Part shown: positions 8,097 through 16,889 of the stretch, in pieces
Layout of the letters: the number at the start of each line of letters is the position of its first letter
Numbering within the stretch: the first letter of the stretch is position 1
Assembly: GCF_001598415.1 (NCBI RefSeq)
Contig: NZ_BCYX01000008.1
Location: 1-64,000 of the forward strand
DNA: 64,000 nucleotides
Direction of reading: 5' to 3'
Origin: Sphingomonas mali NBRC 15500
GTDB lineage: Bacteria > Pseudomonadota > Alphaproteobacteria > Sphingomonadales > Sphingomonadaceae
Position numbers and translations under genes: made by a program
Notes under the pieces: generated by a model
Told to the model about the DNA's origin: nothing
Databases searched by the model: none
What the model saw: the letters and a program-made list of their open reading frames with translations, nothing else

Positions 8097-9035
8097 CTAA
8101 ATTGGATTTTTCGGGGGCTTGAGGGGTAGCCGCGCGCCGACATGCGCCTCGCCGCGCGCTTCGGCCAGCCGAGCCTGCCGGTGGCGTTCGGCATAGCCTG
8201 CACGCTGGGCGGCATCGCGAGTGCCATGGCAGGCGGGACAGCTCACCCCTTCCTCATAGAGCGGCGAACGGCGATCCTCGGTACTGACCGGCATGCGGCA
8301 GGCACGGCACAAGCCGTGCGTGCCGGGCGCGAGCCCGTGCCTGACCGCGACGCGCTCGTCGAACACGAAGCATTCGCCCTGCCAGCGGCTTTCGGCTGGC
8401 GGCACCTCTTCCAGATATTTCAGGATCCCGCCCTCCAGGTGATAGACCTGATCGATCCCCTCGGCCCTGAGCAGCGCGGTCGCCTTCTCGCAGCGTATGC
8501 CTCCGGTGCAGAACATCGCGACGCGCGGCGCGGCCGCAATCTCGTCGCGATGCGCGGCGACCCAGGCGGGAAAGTCGCGGAAGCTTTCGGTCTCCGGATC
8601 GATCGCACCAGCGAAGGTGCCGACCTTGACCTCGTAATCGTTGCGCGTGTCGATGATCATCGTGCCGGGTTGCTCGATCAGCGCGTTCCAGTCGGCTGGC
8701 GAGACGTAATGGCCGACTCCCGTTAGCGGGTCGATGTCGGGCATCCCCATCGTCACGATCTCGCGCTTCAGCCGGACTTTCAGCCGATGGAACGGCATTG
8801 TCTCGGCGGTAGCTGTCTTGACCTGCAGCGCGGCGCAATCGGGCAGCGCGCGGATATGGGCGATCACCGCGTCGATCCCTTCGGGCGGCCCGGCAATCGT
8901 GCCATTGATCCCCTCATGGGCTAGCAGCAACGTGCCCTTGATCCCTTCTGCTTCGCACAAGGCCAGCAGCTGCCCCCGGATCGCGTCGGGATCGGGGAAG
9001 CGAACGAACTGATACAAAGCGGCGACGCGGATCAC
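8097..9035 (-). CDS. trhO: tRNA uridine(34) hydroxylase, rhodanese family (TrhO)
   Basis: 312 residues. An N-terminal acylphosphatase-like region (ALYQFVRFPDPDAIRGQL...HEGINGTIAG) precedes a rhodanese domain with catalytic cysteine near residue 176 in MFCTGGIRCEKA, then a Cys-rich tail (CRACRMP, CPACHG). TrhO (YceA) makes 5-hydroxyuridine at tRNA position 34. The start is the GTG at 9035, whose bases overlap the TGA stop of glpD (9032-9034), indicating translational coupling. Longer forms starting upstream of 9035 would run through the glpD coding sequence and are rejected. Confidence 0.9.
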   Translation of the reverse strand: MIRVAALYQFVRFPDPDAIRGQLLALCEAEGIKGTLLLAHEGINGTIAGPPEGIDAVIAHIRALPDCAALQVKTATAETMPFHRLKVRLKREIVTMGMPDIDPLTGVGHYVSPADWNALIEQPGTMIIDTRNDYEVKVGTFAGAIDPETESFRDFPAWVAAHRDEIAAAPRVAMFCTGGIRCEKATALLRAEGIDQVYHLEGGILKYLEEVPPAESRWQGECFVFDERVAVRHGLAPGTHGLCRACRMPVSTEDRRSPLYEEGVSCPACHGTRDAAQRAGYAERHRQARLAEARGEAHVGARLPLKPPKNPI

Positions 9036-10498
9036 GTCAGCGCGTCCCACGCCCCTTCGAATGCAGCGCGTTGCTCGTCGCTGAGATGCAGGCCGACCTT
9101 GCTCCGCCGCATCAGCGCGTCCTCGGCCGTCCGCGCCCATTCGTGGTCGCGCATCCACCGCGCCTCGATCTCGGTCAGTCCGCCGCCCAAATCGGCGCCC
9201 ATGCCGGCTTCGTCGGTCACGCCGGCGAGCATGTCGCCGAGCATCGTGCCGTAAGCATGCGCCATCCGCAGCGACCGATCCTCGCCGAGGAACGGCCAGG
9301 TCGCGCGGACCTGGGCGACGAACTGGTCGAAGTCGGCGATCGCGCCTCCCGGAAAGACGCGCGCGCGTGACACCGGGCGGCGTTTGAGTCCCAGTTCCGG
9401 ACCGAGCTTGCCCATCGCGTCCTCGGCCAGATGGCGCCCGGTGGTGATCTTGCCGCCGAATACGCTCAACAGCGGCGGCCCGTCGGTATCGAGTTCGAGC
9501 ACGTAGTCGCGTGTCACCGCCTTCGCCTCGCTCGCACCATCGTCGTAGAGCGGACGCACGCCCGACCATTTATAGGTCACGTCCGCGGGCGTGATCTGCT
9601 TGACGAAATGATGGTTCGCACCCTGGCACAGATAGGCGATCTCGTCGTCCGTGATCGTCGCATCCTCGGGCGCATCGACCGGGATGTCGGTGGTGCCGAT
9701 CTCGGTCCCGCCTTGCCACGGAATGGCGAAGATGATGCGGCGGTCGGGTAGCTGGAGGATATAAGCGTGATCGCCCTCATAGAGTTTGGGCACGACGATA
9801 TGGCTGCCCTTGACCAACCGGACATTGGCCTTGCCGTTCAGCCCCAGGCGCTTGAGCATCAGATGGACCCAGGGGCCTGCCGCATTGACCAGCGCGCGCG
9901 CCTCGACCGTGCGCCCGTCGGACAGGGTTGCCGTCCAGCGATCGCCATCGCGCCGCGCCGCGTCGAGCGAGACGCGCGTGCAGATCTCGGCGCCATTGGC
10001 ATGCGCGTCGACCGCATTGAGAAGCGTGAGCCGAGAATCGTCGACCTGGGCATCCGAGTAAACGAACCCGCGCTCGCCGCCCTTGAGCGGCGAGATATAG
10101 TCCTTGTCCGATGAGCGAAGTCCGCGCGAGCGAGGCAGGGTCATTTTCCCGCCCAGCATGTCGTAGAGGTAGAGCCCGATCCGGACCATCCACCACGGCC
10201 GCACGGCATTCTCCTGCGGCAGGACGAAGCGTAACGGGCGGATGATGTGCGGCGCGGCGTGGACCAACAATTCGCGCTCGCGCAACGCCTCGGCGACCAG
10301 CCGGAAGTCGTAATATTCCAGGTAGCGCAAACCGCCATGGATCAGCTTGGTCGAGGCCGACGAGGTGTGGCTGGCGAGATCGTCGCGTTCGACCAGCAGC
10401 ACCTTCAAGCCCAGCAAAGATGCCTCGCGCGCGATCGCGCATCCATTGATCCCGCCGCCGGCGATGAGGAGGTCGTAGCGTAGAGGGTCGTTGGCCAT
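9032..10498 (-). CDS. glpD: Aerobic glycerol-3-phosphate dehydrogenase
   Basis: 488-residue FAD enzyme that oxidises sn-glycerol 3-phosphate to dihydroxyacetone phosphate at the inner membrane and feeds electrons to quinone. The dinucleotide motif LIAGGGINGCAIA lies near residues 9-20 and is followed by the typical TSSASTKLIHGGLRYLE segment. ATG at 10498 begins MANDPLRYDLLIAGGG; 43 residues of upstream open frame lack any family similarity. The next gene on the strand, trhO, overlaps its stop codon. No glycerol kinase or glpR is nearby, so regulation is not visible. The rnr gene is divergent 116 bases away. Confidence 0.95.
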   Translation of the reverse strand: MANDPLRYDLLIAGGGINGCAIAREASLLGLKVLLVERDDLASHTSSASTKLIHGGLRYLEYYDFRLVAEALRERELLVHAAPHIIRPLRFVLPQENAVRPWWMVRIGLYLYDMLGGKMTLPRSRGLRSSDKDYISPLKGGERGFVYSDAQVDDSRLTLLNAVDAHANGAEICTRVSLDAARRDGDRWTATLSDGRTVEARALVNAAGPWVHLMLKRLGLNGKANVRLVKGSHIVVPKLYEGDHAYILQLPDRRIIFAIPWQGGTEIGTTDIPVDAPEDATITDDEIAYLCQGANHHFVKQITPADVTYKWSGVRPLYDDGASEAKAVTRDYVLELDTDGPPLLSVFGGKITTGRHLAEDAMGKLGPELGLKRRPVSRARVFPGGAIADFDQFVAQVRATWPFLGEDRSLRMAHAYGTMLGDMLAGVTDEAGMGADLGGGLTEIEARWMRDHEWARTAEDALMRRSKVGLHLSDEQRAAFEGAWDALT

Positions 10499-10614
10499 TA
10501 CCCCACTATCCGGTCGCGTCGAAAGAAGTCGAGCCGCGTTTTTAGATACCACTTCTCGATAGTCTCCAAGCCGACGGTTGGTGGTTGCGCAATTCCGCCG
10601 TATCTTGCCTCGAC

Positions 10615-12909
10615 ATGGCAAAACCAAAGCACAAACCCGGCCTTCCCACGCGACAGCAGATCCTCGATTTCATCGCCTCGTCCGATACGCCGGCAGGCAA
10701 GCGCGAAATCGCGCGCGCGTTCGGCCTGACCGCGCAGGAAAAGATCGCGCTCAAGGCGCTGCTCAAGGACATGGCCGATGAAGGCCTGATCGACAGCGCG
10801 CCGGGTCGCGCGTTCCACAAGATGGGCGGACTGCCCAAGGTGACCGTGCTCCGCATCTCCGATGTCGACGATGGCGGCAACGTCTGGGCGGTGCCTGAAC
10901 GCTGGGAAGCCGAAGGCGTGCCGGTGCCGCGGCTGCGTGTGCGCGAACGGAGCAAGCGATCCGCTCTCGGCGTCGGCGACCGTATCCTCGCGCGCACCGA
11001 AGAAGCGGGCAAGGGCTGGATCGCGCACCCGATGAAGCACCTAGCCAAGGGCGAGGAGCTGATCCTCGGCGTGCTCAGGCGCGAAGGCGACAGGCTGTGG
11101 CTCGAAGGTGTCGAGAAGCGCGAGCGGCGGCATTATCAGGTGTCCGATGCGGGCGATGCCGAACCGGGCGACCTGGTGCTGGCCGAAAAAGCCGGGCGGC
11201 CGCCGCGCATCACCGCGCGGGTGACGCAGAGGCTGGGCGACCCCTTCGCGCCGCGCAGTTTCTCGCTGATCGCAATCCACGAACACGACATTCCCGACCG
11301 CTTTGCCGACGAGGCGCTGGAAGAAGCGGAGCGCGTCGCGAAGCAGCCGCTGGGCGAGGGCCGTGAGGACCTGACCGACCTGCCGATCGTCGCGATCGAC
11401 CCGGCCGATGCGCGCGACCATGACGACGCGGTCTGGGCGGCACCCGACGACGATCCCAAGAATGTTGGGGGGTGGAAAGCGGTGGTCGCGATCGCCGATG
11501 TGTCCTTCTACGTCCGCCCCGGTTCGGCGCTCGATCGCGAGGCGCGGCGGCGCGGCAATTCGGTCTATTTCCCCGACCGCGTCGTGCCGATGTTGCCCGA
11601 GATCCTGTCGGCGGAGGTGTGCTCGCTCAAGACCGGCGAGGACCGCGCCGCGCTCGCCTGTCATCTTCAGATCGCCAAGGACGGGACGCTCAAGTCGTGG
11701 CGCTTCACCCGCGCGGTGGTGCGGATCGCGGCGAACATCGCGTATGAGGATGCGCAGGCGGCGATCGATGGGTTGGACGCGGGCCGACCAACCACCGTTC
11801 GTGCTGAGCCTGTCGAAGCACGGGATCTGGACACGCCCTTCGACAAGCTCAGGGCGAACGGGTTGTTGGAAGGCGCGCTGGTTCCCCTTTGGTCCTGCTG
11901 GGCCGCCCTCGCCAAGGCCCGCGACAAGCGCGAGCCGCTCGATCTCGACCTGCCCGAACGCCGCGTGATGCTCGACGAGCTGGGCCGCATCCTGTCGGTC
12001 GCGCCGCGCGAGCGGCTCGATGCGCACCGGCTGATCGAGGATTACATGATCGCGGCCAACGTGGCGGCGGCCAAGGCGCTCGAGGCGAAGAAGGCGCCGG
12101 TCATGTACCGCGTCCACGAACCGCCGGCGCGCGAGAAGCTGGTCGCGCTCAAGGATTATCTCGAGACCTGGGGCGTCAAGTTCGCGCTCGGCCAGGTGAT
12201 CCAGCCGGCGACCTTCAACCACATCCTGAACAAGATCGGCGACGTGGATTTTCGTCCGCAAGTGATGGAACAGGTGCTGCGCACGCAGACCCAGGCTTAT
12301 TACGCGCCGGAGAATCACGGCCATTTCGGCCTCGCGCTCGGCAGCTATGCGCATTTCACCTCGCCGATCCGCCGCTATGCCGATCTGATCGTCCACCGCT
12401 CGCTGGCCGCCGCTTATGGCCTCGGCCCTGGCGGGCTGACCGATGACGAAGCGGCAGGAATGGAACGGATCGGTGAATCGATCAGCCGGCTCGAGCGCCG
12501 CGCGATGGAAGCCGAGCGCGACACGATCGACCGCTATGTCGCGGCGTTCCTGGCCGAGAAGGTCGGCGAGATCGTCGAGACCCGCATCACCGGCGTGCAG
12601 AATTTCGGGATCTTCGCGACCGTCGCGGGGATCGGCGGCGATGGCTTGCTGCCGGTGCGCGACCTGGGCGGCGAATATTTCCGCTTCGACGAGGCGGCGA
12701 AGAAGCTGGTCGGCGAGGCCTCGGGTGACGAATATGCGATCGGCCAAGTGCTGCAATTGCGGTTGGCGGAAGCCAATCCGGTGTCGGGTGCCTTACGCTT
12801 CGAACTGCCCGAAGGGCGCTACGCGCCACCGCCGGGCAACAAGCCCGCGCGTGTCTTGAAACGCCGCGGCCGTCCGCCCAACATCCGCCATCAAGGGCGA
12901 CGACGTTGA
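10615..12909 (+). CDS. rnr: Ribonuclease R with in-frame palindromic insertion
   Basis: 764-residue 3'-5' exoribonuclease that degrades structured RNA. In order: N-terminal winged-helix segment (TRQQILDFIASSDTPAGKR), cold-shock domains, RNB catalytic domain (IDPADARDHDDAVW, with the catalytic aspartates), a YAHFTSPIRRYADLIVHR block, and a C-terminal S1 domain (TRITGVQNFGIFATV). ATG at 10615 starts MAKPKHKPG. Residues about 394-416 (from TVRAEPVEARDL to FDKLRANG) are encoded by a copy of palindromic repeat family A and have no counterpart in RNase R. The insertion is in frame, between the RNB segment AQAAIDG and LVPLWSCW, so the enzyme is probably still made. Confidence 0.95.
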   Translation: MAKPKHKPGLPTRQQILDFIASSDTPAGKREIARAFGLTAQEKIALKALLKDMADEGLIDSAPGRAFHKMGGLPKVTVLRISDVDDGGNVWAVPERWEAEGVPVPRLRVRERSKRSALGVGDRILARTEEAGKGWIAHPMKHLAKGEELILGVLRREGDRLWLEGVEKRERRHYQVSDAGDAEPGDLVLAEKAGRPPRITARVTQRLGDPFAPRSFSLIAIHEHDIPDRFADEALEEAERVAKQPLGEGREDLTDLPIVAIDPADARDHDDAVWAAPDDDPKNVGGWKAVVAIADVSFYVRPGSALDREARRRGNSVYFPDRVVPMLPEILSAEVCSLKTGEDRAALACHLQIAKDGTLKSWRFTRAVVRIAANIAYEDAQAAIDGLDAGRPTTVRAEPVEARDLDTPFDKLRANGLLEGALVPLWSCWAALAKARDKREPLDLDLPERRVMLDELGRILSVAPRERLDAHRLIEDYMIAANVAAAKALEAKKAPVMYRVHEPPAREKLVALKDYLETWGVKFALGQVIQPATFNHILNKIGDVDFRPQVMEQVLRTQTQAYYAPENHGHFGLALGSYAHFTSPIRRYADLIVHRSLAAAYGLGPGGLTDDEAAGMERIGESISRLERRAMEAERDTIDRYVAAFLAEKVGEIVETRITGVQNFGIFATVAGIGGDGLLPVRDLGGEYFRFDEAAKKLVGEASGDEYAIGQVLQLRLAEANPVSGALRFELPEGRYAPPPGNKPARVLKRRGRPPNIRHQGRRR
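11795..11861. repeat. Palindromic repeat family A, copy 3, inside rnr
   Basis: 67 bases bounded by CCGTTCG and CGAACGG with internal GCTGAGCCTGTCGAAGC and CTTCGACAAGCTCAG arms, like the intergenic copies at 1476 and 6241. It lies wholly within the RNase R reading frame and is translated as an extra peptide. Confidence 0.9.
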
Positions 12910-12911
12910 TG

Positions 12912-12924
12912 GTATACAATATAC
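12912..12924. promoter_or_regulatory. AT-rich inverted repeat upstream of small paralog pair
   Basis: GTATACAATATAC has matching GTATA/TATAC arms and is AT-rich in otherwise GC-rich DNA. It begins 3 bases after the rnr stop and ends 18 bases before the next gene start. It may be an operator or contain a -10 element (TATACAAT); no regulator is assigned. Confidence 0.4.
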
Positions 12925-12942
12925 AAAACGAAGGGTGAGCTT

Positions 12943-13260
12943 GTGGGTGGAGCAGCGGCAGGAGCAGCAGCGGGCGCGACGGCACGAGCGCGGCGCAGAT
13001 TGGTGTCGCATTTCATGACGCAGAACGCCGTAGTTGCCGACAAGGCGATCTCCTATGTCCCGAGTCGCGGGATCGAACGCCGCCTACTCGAGCGCTTGAT
13101 CGAGAACGGTGTCGTCCATGTCGGCAAGGCGGGCACCTATTGGCTCGATATTCCGGCCTTCGACAATTGGACCAGGTCGCGTCGCCGCCGCGCCGGGTTG
13201 GCGGTCGGTGCCGCGGTCGCGATCGGCGTCGCGCTCGGGTTCCTGGCGGGGGGCGGATGA
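12943..13260 (+). CDS. Small membrane protein, winged-helix-like (paralog 1)
   Basis: 105 residues; not recognised as a named family. A basic, Ala/Gly-rich start is followed by a central region (from VADKAISYVPSRG through GTYWLDIPAF) that looks like a small helical, winged-helix-type fold, then a basic stretch RSRRRRAG and one C-terminal membrane segment. The next gene encodes a protein with the same order of segments, so the two are a tandem duplication. GTG at 12943 is used; a later in-frame ATG at 13015 would cut off the region aligned with paralog 2. The stop overlaps the next ATG (ATGA). Confidence 0.7.
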   Translation: MGGAAAGAAAGATARARRRLVSHFMTQNAVVADKAISYVPSRGIERRLLERLIENGVVHVGKAGTYWLDIPAFDNWTRSRRRRAGLAVGAAVAIGVALGFLAGGG

Positions 13261-13610
13261 GCGGCAAGCTCGACCTGATCGGCGTCGTGCCGCAACCTGG
13301 GCCAGCGGGGCCGCCGCCGATCCACCCGGCGATGTTGCGCACGCGCTCGCGGATCGCGCGCGCGATGATCCAGGCGCACGCGCTGGCACCCGACCAGGCG
13401 ATCGCGTTCAGTCCGGGGCCGAGCGACGTCGCCGAGCTGATGAAGCTGAGGAAAGCCGGCGTCGTGCGGGAGACGCTGCCGGGCCATTATTGGCTCGACC
13501 TGGTCGCCAATCATTATCGCGAACAGCAAGCGGGACGCGTCCGCGCGATGTGGGCGGTCGGCATCTCGCTGGTGATCGCGGCGGTGGCGGTGCTGTTCTA
13601 CCGCGGCTGA
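13257..13610 (+). CDS. Small membrane protein, winged-helix-like (paralog 2)
   Basis: 117 residues, function unknown. After a Pro-rich start (VPQPGPAGPPPIHPAM) comes LAPDQAIAFSPGPSD...LRKAGVVRETLPGHYWLDL, alignable with VADKAISYVPSRG...LIENGVVHVGKAGTYWLDI of the upstream gene, then one C-terminal membrane segment. The ATG overlaps the preceding TGA, so the pair is probably translated together. Possible membrane-tethered DNA- or protein-binding role; this is only inferred from the fold-like pattern and the anchor. Confidence 0.72.
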   Translation: MSGKLDLIGVVPQPGPAGPPPIHPAMLRTRSRIARAMIQAHALAPDQAIAFSPGPSDVAELMKLRKAGVVRETLPGHYWLDLVANHYREQQAGRVRAMWAVGISLVIAAVAVLFYRG

Positions 13611-13651
13611 CTTGACCGTGCTCGTGCCTTCACGGGAGCGCGAAAGGGATC

Positions 13652-14812
13652 TCAGCCGCAGCGGAACGTCAGCCCCGCCTTCGCGATGAGCCGCTCGCGT
13701 AGCGCATCGCCCATCAGCGCGCCGGGGGTCCAGATTCCACCGTCGCCCTGCACATCCTGCACCAGGCAGAGCGCCGCTTCGGCGATCATCTTGCTGGTCG
13801 ACCCGTAACCCGGATCCTTGTCGCCGGTGACGACGCATTCGACCCGGCTGTCGTCGGGGAATTCGCCGATGAACAGGATGTCGTAATGGCCGCTGTCGCG
13901 CTCTTCCTTGGAAGGCCCTTCGCCCGGCTTGGGCCCCTTGTCGCCGGCGAGCGGATTGACCTTGGCGATCGCCTCGGCGGCGGCCTTGCCGAGATCGCCG
14001 AGGCCGGCGACCATCATCTCGTCATAGACGAAATTGGCGCCATATTTCTCGCCGAGCAGGAAGTTGGTGCGGTGGACGTTCTTGGTGTTGATCGGCGCCA
14101 TGATGAACGGCGCGACCCAGGCGCCGACCGATTTGTCATATTCCGGCAGCAGCCCGGTCGGCTGGTGCGGCCCCGAAAAGCCGGGAGTCAATGCGAACGG
14201 GTTGGTCAGCAAGGCGACGATCCGCGGGTCCCTGGCGGCGGCGGCCAGCGTCGCCTTCAGGCTGGCCGCGGTGCCGCCCGAAAACCCGCCCTTCATCACC
14301 CGCACGCGGCATTTCACGCGCGGCGCCGGGCCGCCATGCTTGGCGATCGCGCATTGCTGCAAGGTCAGTACGCCGAGGTCGAAGGGAATCGAGTCGAACC
14401 CGCACGAAAAGACGATCCGGGCGCCGCTGCGCTTGGCGGTTTCGTGATGCGCGTCGATCATGTGGCGCATCCAGGCGGGTTCGCCGCACAGATCGAGATA
14501 AGCGGTACCGGTCTCGGCACAGGCGGCGACCAGATCGCTGCCATAGAGCTGGTAGGGGCCGACCGTGGTGATGACCGCGGTGGCGCGCTCGCACATTGCC
14601 TTCAGGCTGGCGGGATCGTCCGAATTCGCCGCGATCAGGGTGATGTCGGCGGGCGCGCCGATCTGGTCGCGCACTTCCTGGAGCTTGCTCAGCGAGCGCC
14701 CGGCCATCGCCCATTTGACGCCGCTGGGATAGGTTTCGGAGAGATATTCGGCAACCAGCCGCCCGGTGAACCCGGTGGCGCCATAGACGATGATATCGAA
14801 CTCACGGGCCAT
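13652..14812 (-). CDS. Saccharopine dehydrogenase-like NAD(P)-binding protein
   Basis: 386 residues. The N-terminus IIVYGATGFTGRLVAEYL is a Rossmann dinucleotide motif of the saccharopine dehydrogenase NADP-binding family; SCGFDSIPFDLG and the MKGGFSGGTAASL segment are typical of the group that includes mycobacterial trans-acting enoyl reductases. No lysine-biosynthesis genes surround it, so an oxidoreductase acting on a lipid or other substrate is more likely than true saccharopine metabolism; the substrate is not known. The preceding 119 bases hold a family C repeat. Confidence 0.85.
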   Translation of the reverse strand: MAREFDIIVYGATGFTGRLVAEYLSETYPSGVKWAMAGRSLSKLQEVRDQIGAPADITLIAANSDDPASLKAMCERATAVITTVGPYQLYGSDLVAACAETGTAYLDLCGEPAWMRHMIDAHHETAKRSGARIVFSCGFDSIPFDLGVLTLQQCAIAKHGGPAPRVKCRVRVMKGGFSGGTAASLKATLAAAARDPRIVALLTNPFALTPGFSGPHQPTGLLPEYDKSVGAWVAPFIMAPINTKNVHRTNFLLGEKYGANFVYDEMMVAGLGDLGKAAAEAIAKVNPLAGDKGPKPGEGPSKEERDSGHYDILFIGEFPDDSRVECVVTGDKDPGYGSTSKMIAEAALCLVQDVQGDGGIWTPGALMGDALRERLIAKAGLTFRCG

Positions 14813-14817
14813 CCTGT

Positions 14818-14905
14818 TTCTCCCCTCCTGCTCGCGGGAGGGGCCGGGGGAGGGCCGGTCGCGTGAGCGGGATCATTTCGTGGAGGAAACATGCCCTCCC
14901 AGCGG
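14818..14905. repeat. Family C GC-rich palindromic repeat
   Basis: TTCTCCCCTCCTGCTCGCGG and AGGGGCCGGGGGAGGG form an inverted pair, followed at 14891-14905 by a second CCCTCCCAGCGGGGGG arm. It fills most of the gap between the saccharopine-dehydrogenase-like gene and the ABC transporter. Confidence 0.65.
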
Positions 14906-14931
14906 GGGGTGAAGCAAGCCCCCAGCTTGCT

Positions 14932-16713
14932 TCACGCCGCCTCGCTGAACTGAAGCGCGGCCAACCTGGCATACAGGCCGCCCTTGGCGTTGAGCGTGGC
15001 GTGGGTGCCTTCCTCGACGATTCGGCCGTCGTCCATCACGATGATCCGGTCCGCCGCGCGAACGGTCGCGAGGCGATGGGCGATGACGAGCGTGGTGCGC
15101 CCGTCCATCAGCCGGTCGAGCGCCTGCTGCACCAATTGTTCGCTTTCGGCGTCGAGCGCGCTAGTCGCCTCATCGAGCAGCAGGATCGGCGCGTCGCGCA
15201 GCAACGCGCGAGCAATCGCAACGCGCTGGCGCTGGCCGCCCGACAGCCGCGCGCCGCCTTCGCCCAGGAAGGTATCGAGCCCCTCAGGCAGCTTGCGCAG
15301 GAAATCGGCGGCATTGGCCGCCTCCGCCGCCGCCCAGATCGCGTCGTCGCTCGCGTCCCACTCGCCATAGCGCATATTGTCGCGCGCCGAGGCGCCGAAG
15401 ATCACCGTTTCCTGCGGCACCATCGCGATGCGACCGCGGATATCGGCGGGATCGGCCAGGGGCAGGGGAACGCCATCGATCCGCACCTCACCCGATTGCG
15501 GATCGTAGAAGCGCTGGATGAGCTGGAAGAGAGTCGTCTTGCCGGCGCCCGACGGTCCGACCACCGCGACGGTTTCCCCGGGCGTCACGTCGAGCGAGAA
15601 ATCGGCCAGTGCCGAAACATCGGGCCGCGTCGGATAGCGGAACACGACATGATCGAAGGTGATCGCGCCGCGCGCCGGCTCGGGCAAAGCCGCAGGGTGC
15701 GCGGGCGGTGCGATTTCGGGCTGTTCGGCGAGCAATTCGGCTAGGCGTTCGGCGGCGCCCGCGGCGCGGAGCAAGTCGCTATAGACATCGCTCAGCGCGG
15801 CAAAGGCGCCGGTGGTCAGGATGGAAGCGAGCACGAACCCGCCGAGCGATCCCGGCGACAATCGGCCGGCCGCGACATCCGACGCGGTGCTCCACAGCAT
15901 CAGCGTCACCGCACCGAATACCAGGGTAATGAACATCGCGGTCAACAGCGCGCGCAGCAGGATCCGCCGCTTGGCGGTCGCGAAGCTGCGTTCGACGGTG
16001 GCGGCGAAGCGCGACCCTTCGCGCCGCTCCTGGCCGAAGGCTTGCACCACTTTCATCGCCGACAGGACTTCGACCGCCATCGCCCCGATATCGGCGACAC
16101 GATCCTGACTAGTCCGCGAATAGCCGCGCAGCCGCCGTCCGATCAGCATGATCGGCCCGAGCACGACCGGAATGCCCAGCAGAATCATCCCCGCCAATTT
16201 GGGCGCCCAGACCAGCATCAGGGCGATCCCGCCGAACCCGGTAATGGCGTTGCGCAGGATGACCGATGCCGTCGTTCCGACCACCATTTCGATCTGCGCG
16301 GTGTCCGAGGTGAGTCGCGACGCGATCTCCGATGGCCTGTTTTCCTCGAAATAACGCGGTGCCAGGCGAAGCAGGTTGCGTTGCACGGCGATCCGCACGT
16401 CGGCCACGGTCCGCTCGCCCAGCCAGGAGACGAAATAGAACCGCACGGCGGTCGCCACGCCGAGCACGCCGGCTACCGCGAACAGCTGGTAAAAGACGCG
16501 ATTGACGTGCGTCATGTCGCGGCCGCGAACGAACCCGCCGTCGATCACCGATCGCAGCGCGATCGGGAAATAGAGGGTCGCGGCCGAGGACAAGCCCAGG
16601 GCAAGCAGCGCAAGCAGCGCCTGGAGCTTGTAGCGGCTGGCATAATGCCAGACCATTTTGAGGCTGCTCAGCCTGCGACCGGGGCTGGGAGCGGCGGGGG
16701 CGGGATCGGCCAT
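14932..16713 (-). CDS. ABC exporter, fused permease/ATPase (MsbA/LmrA-like)
   Basis: 593 residues: six membrane segments in the first ~320 residues, then an ATPase domain with Walker A GPSGAGKTT, signature LSGGQRQRVAIARALL and Walker B ILLLDEATSALDAESE. A half-transporter of this type works as a homodimer at the inner membrane, moving lipids, peptides or drugs outward; the substrate cannot be assigned. ATG at 16713 is chosen over an in-frame GTG at 16722 as it starts MADPAPAAPSPG with the membrane helix near residue 35. It is divergent from phaZ with 176 bases between them. Confidence 0.9.
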   Translation of the reverse strand: MADPAPAAPSPGRRLSSLKMVWHYASRYKLQALLALLALGLSSAATLYFPIALRSVIDGGFVRGRDMTHVNRVFYQLFAVAGVLGVATAVRFYFVSWLGERTVADVRIAVQRNLLRLAPRYFEENRPSEIASRLTSDTAQIEMVVGTTASVILRNAITGFGGIALMLVWAPKLAGMILLGIPVVLGPIMLIGRRLRGYSRTSQDRVADIGAMAVEVLSAMKVVQAFGQERREGSRFAATVERSFATAKRRILLRALLTAMFITLVFGAVTLMLWSTASDVAAGRLSPGSLGGFVLASILTTGAFAALSDVYSDLLRAAGAAERLAELLAEQPEIAPPAHPAALPEPARGAITFDHVVFRYPTRPDVSALADFSLDVTPGETVAVVGPSGAGKTTLFQLIQRFYDPQSGEVRIDGVPLPLADPADIRGRIAMVPQETVIFGASARDNMRYGEWDASDDAIWAAAEAANAADFLRKLPEGLDTFLGEGGARLSGGQRQRVAIARALLRDAPILLLDEATSALDAESEQLVQQALDRLMDGRTTLVIAHRLATVRAADRIIVMDDGRIVEEGTHATLNAKGGLYARLAALQFSEAA

Positions 16714-16889
16714 GGCCGGCACCTAGGGCGAACGAGCGTCAGCGGCAATGGGGCTGTAATGCCGCAGTGCGACAGCGCTCAAGCGGCCGATCGGAAGGGA
16801 CATACCCGGACCCGCAACGATCCATCGCTTATTGCGTTGTGTGCGGTGCAACACGGGCCTAAGGGTTCATACCGGGGAAACGGTTTCTC

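Noticed and set aside
8097..9569. 490-residue form of TrhO
   Set aside because: The first ~178 residues are the glpD coding region in another frame; the GTG at 9035 is the natural start.
16714..16889. Possible operator in the phaZ upstream gap (GTTGTGTGCGGTGCAAC)
   Set aside because: Imperfect arms and no regulator nearby; not strong enough to list as a site.
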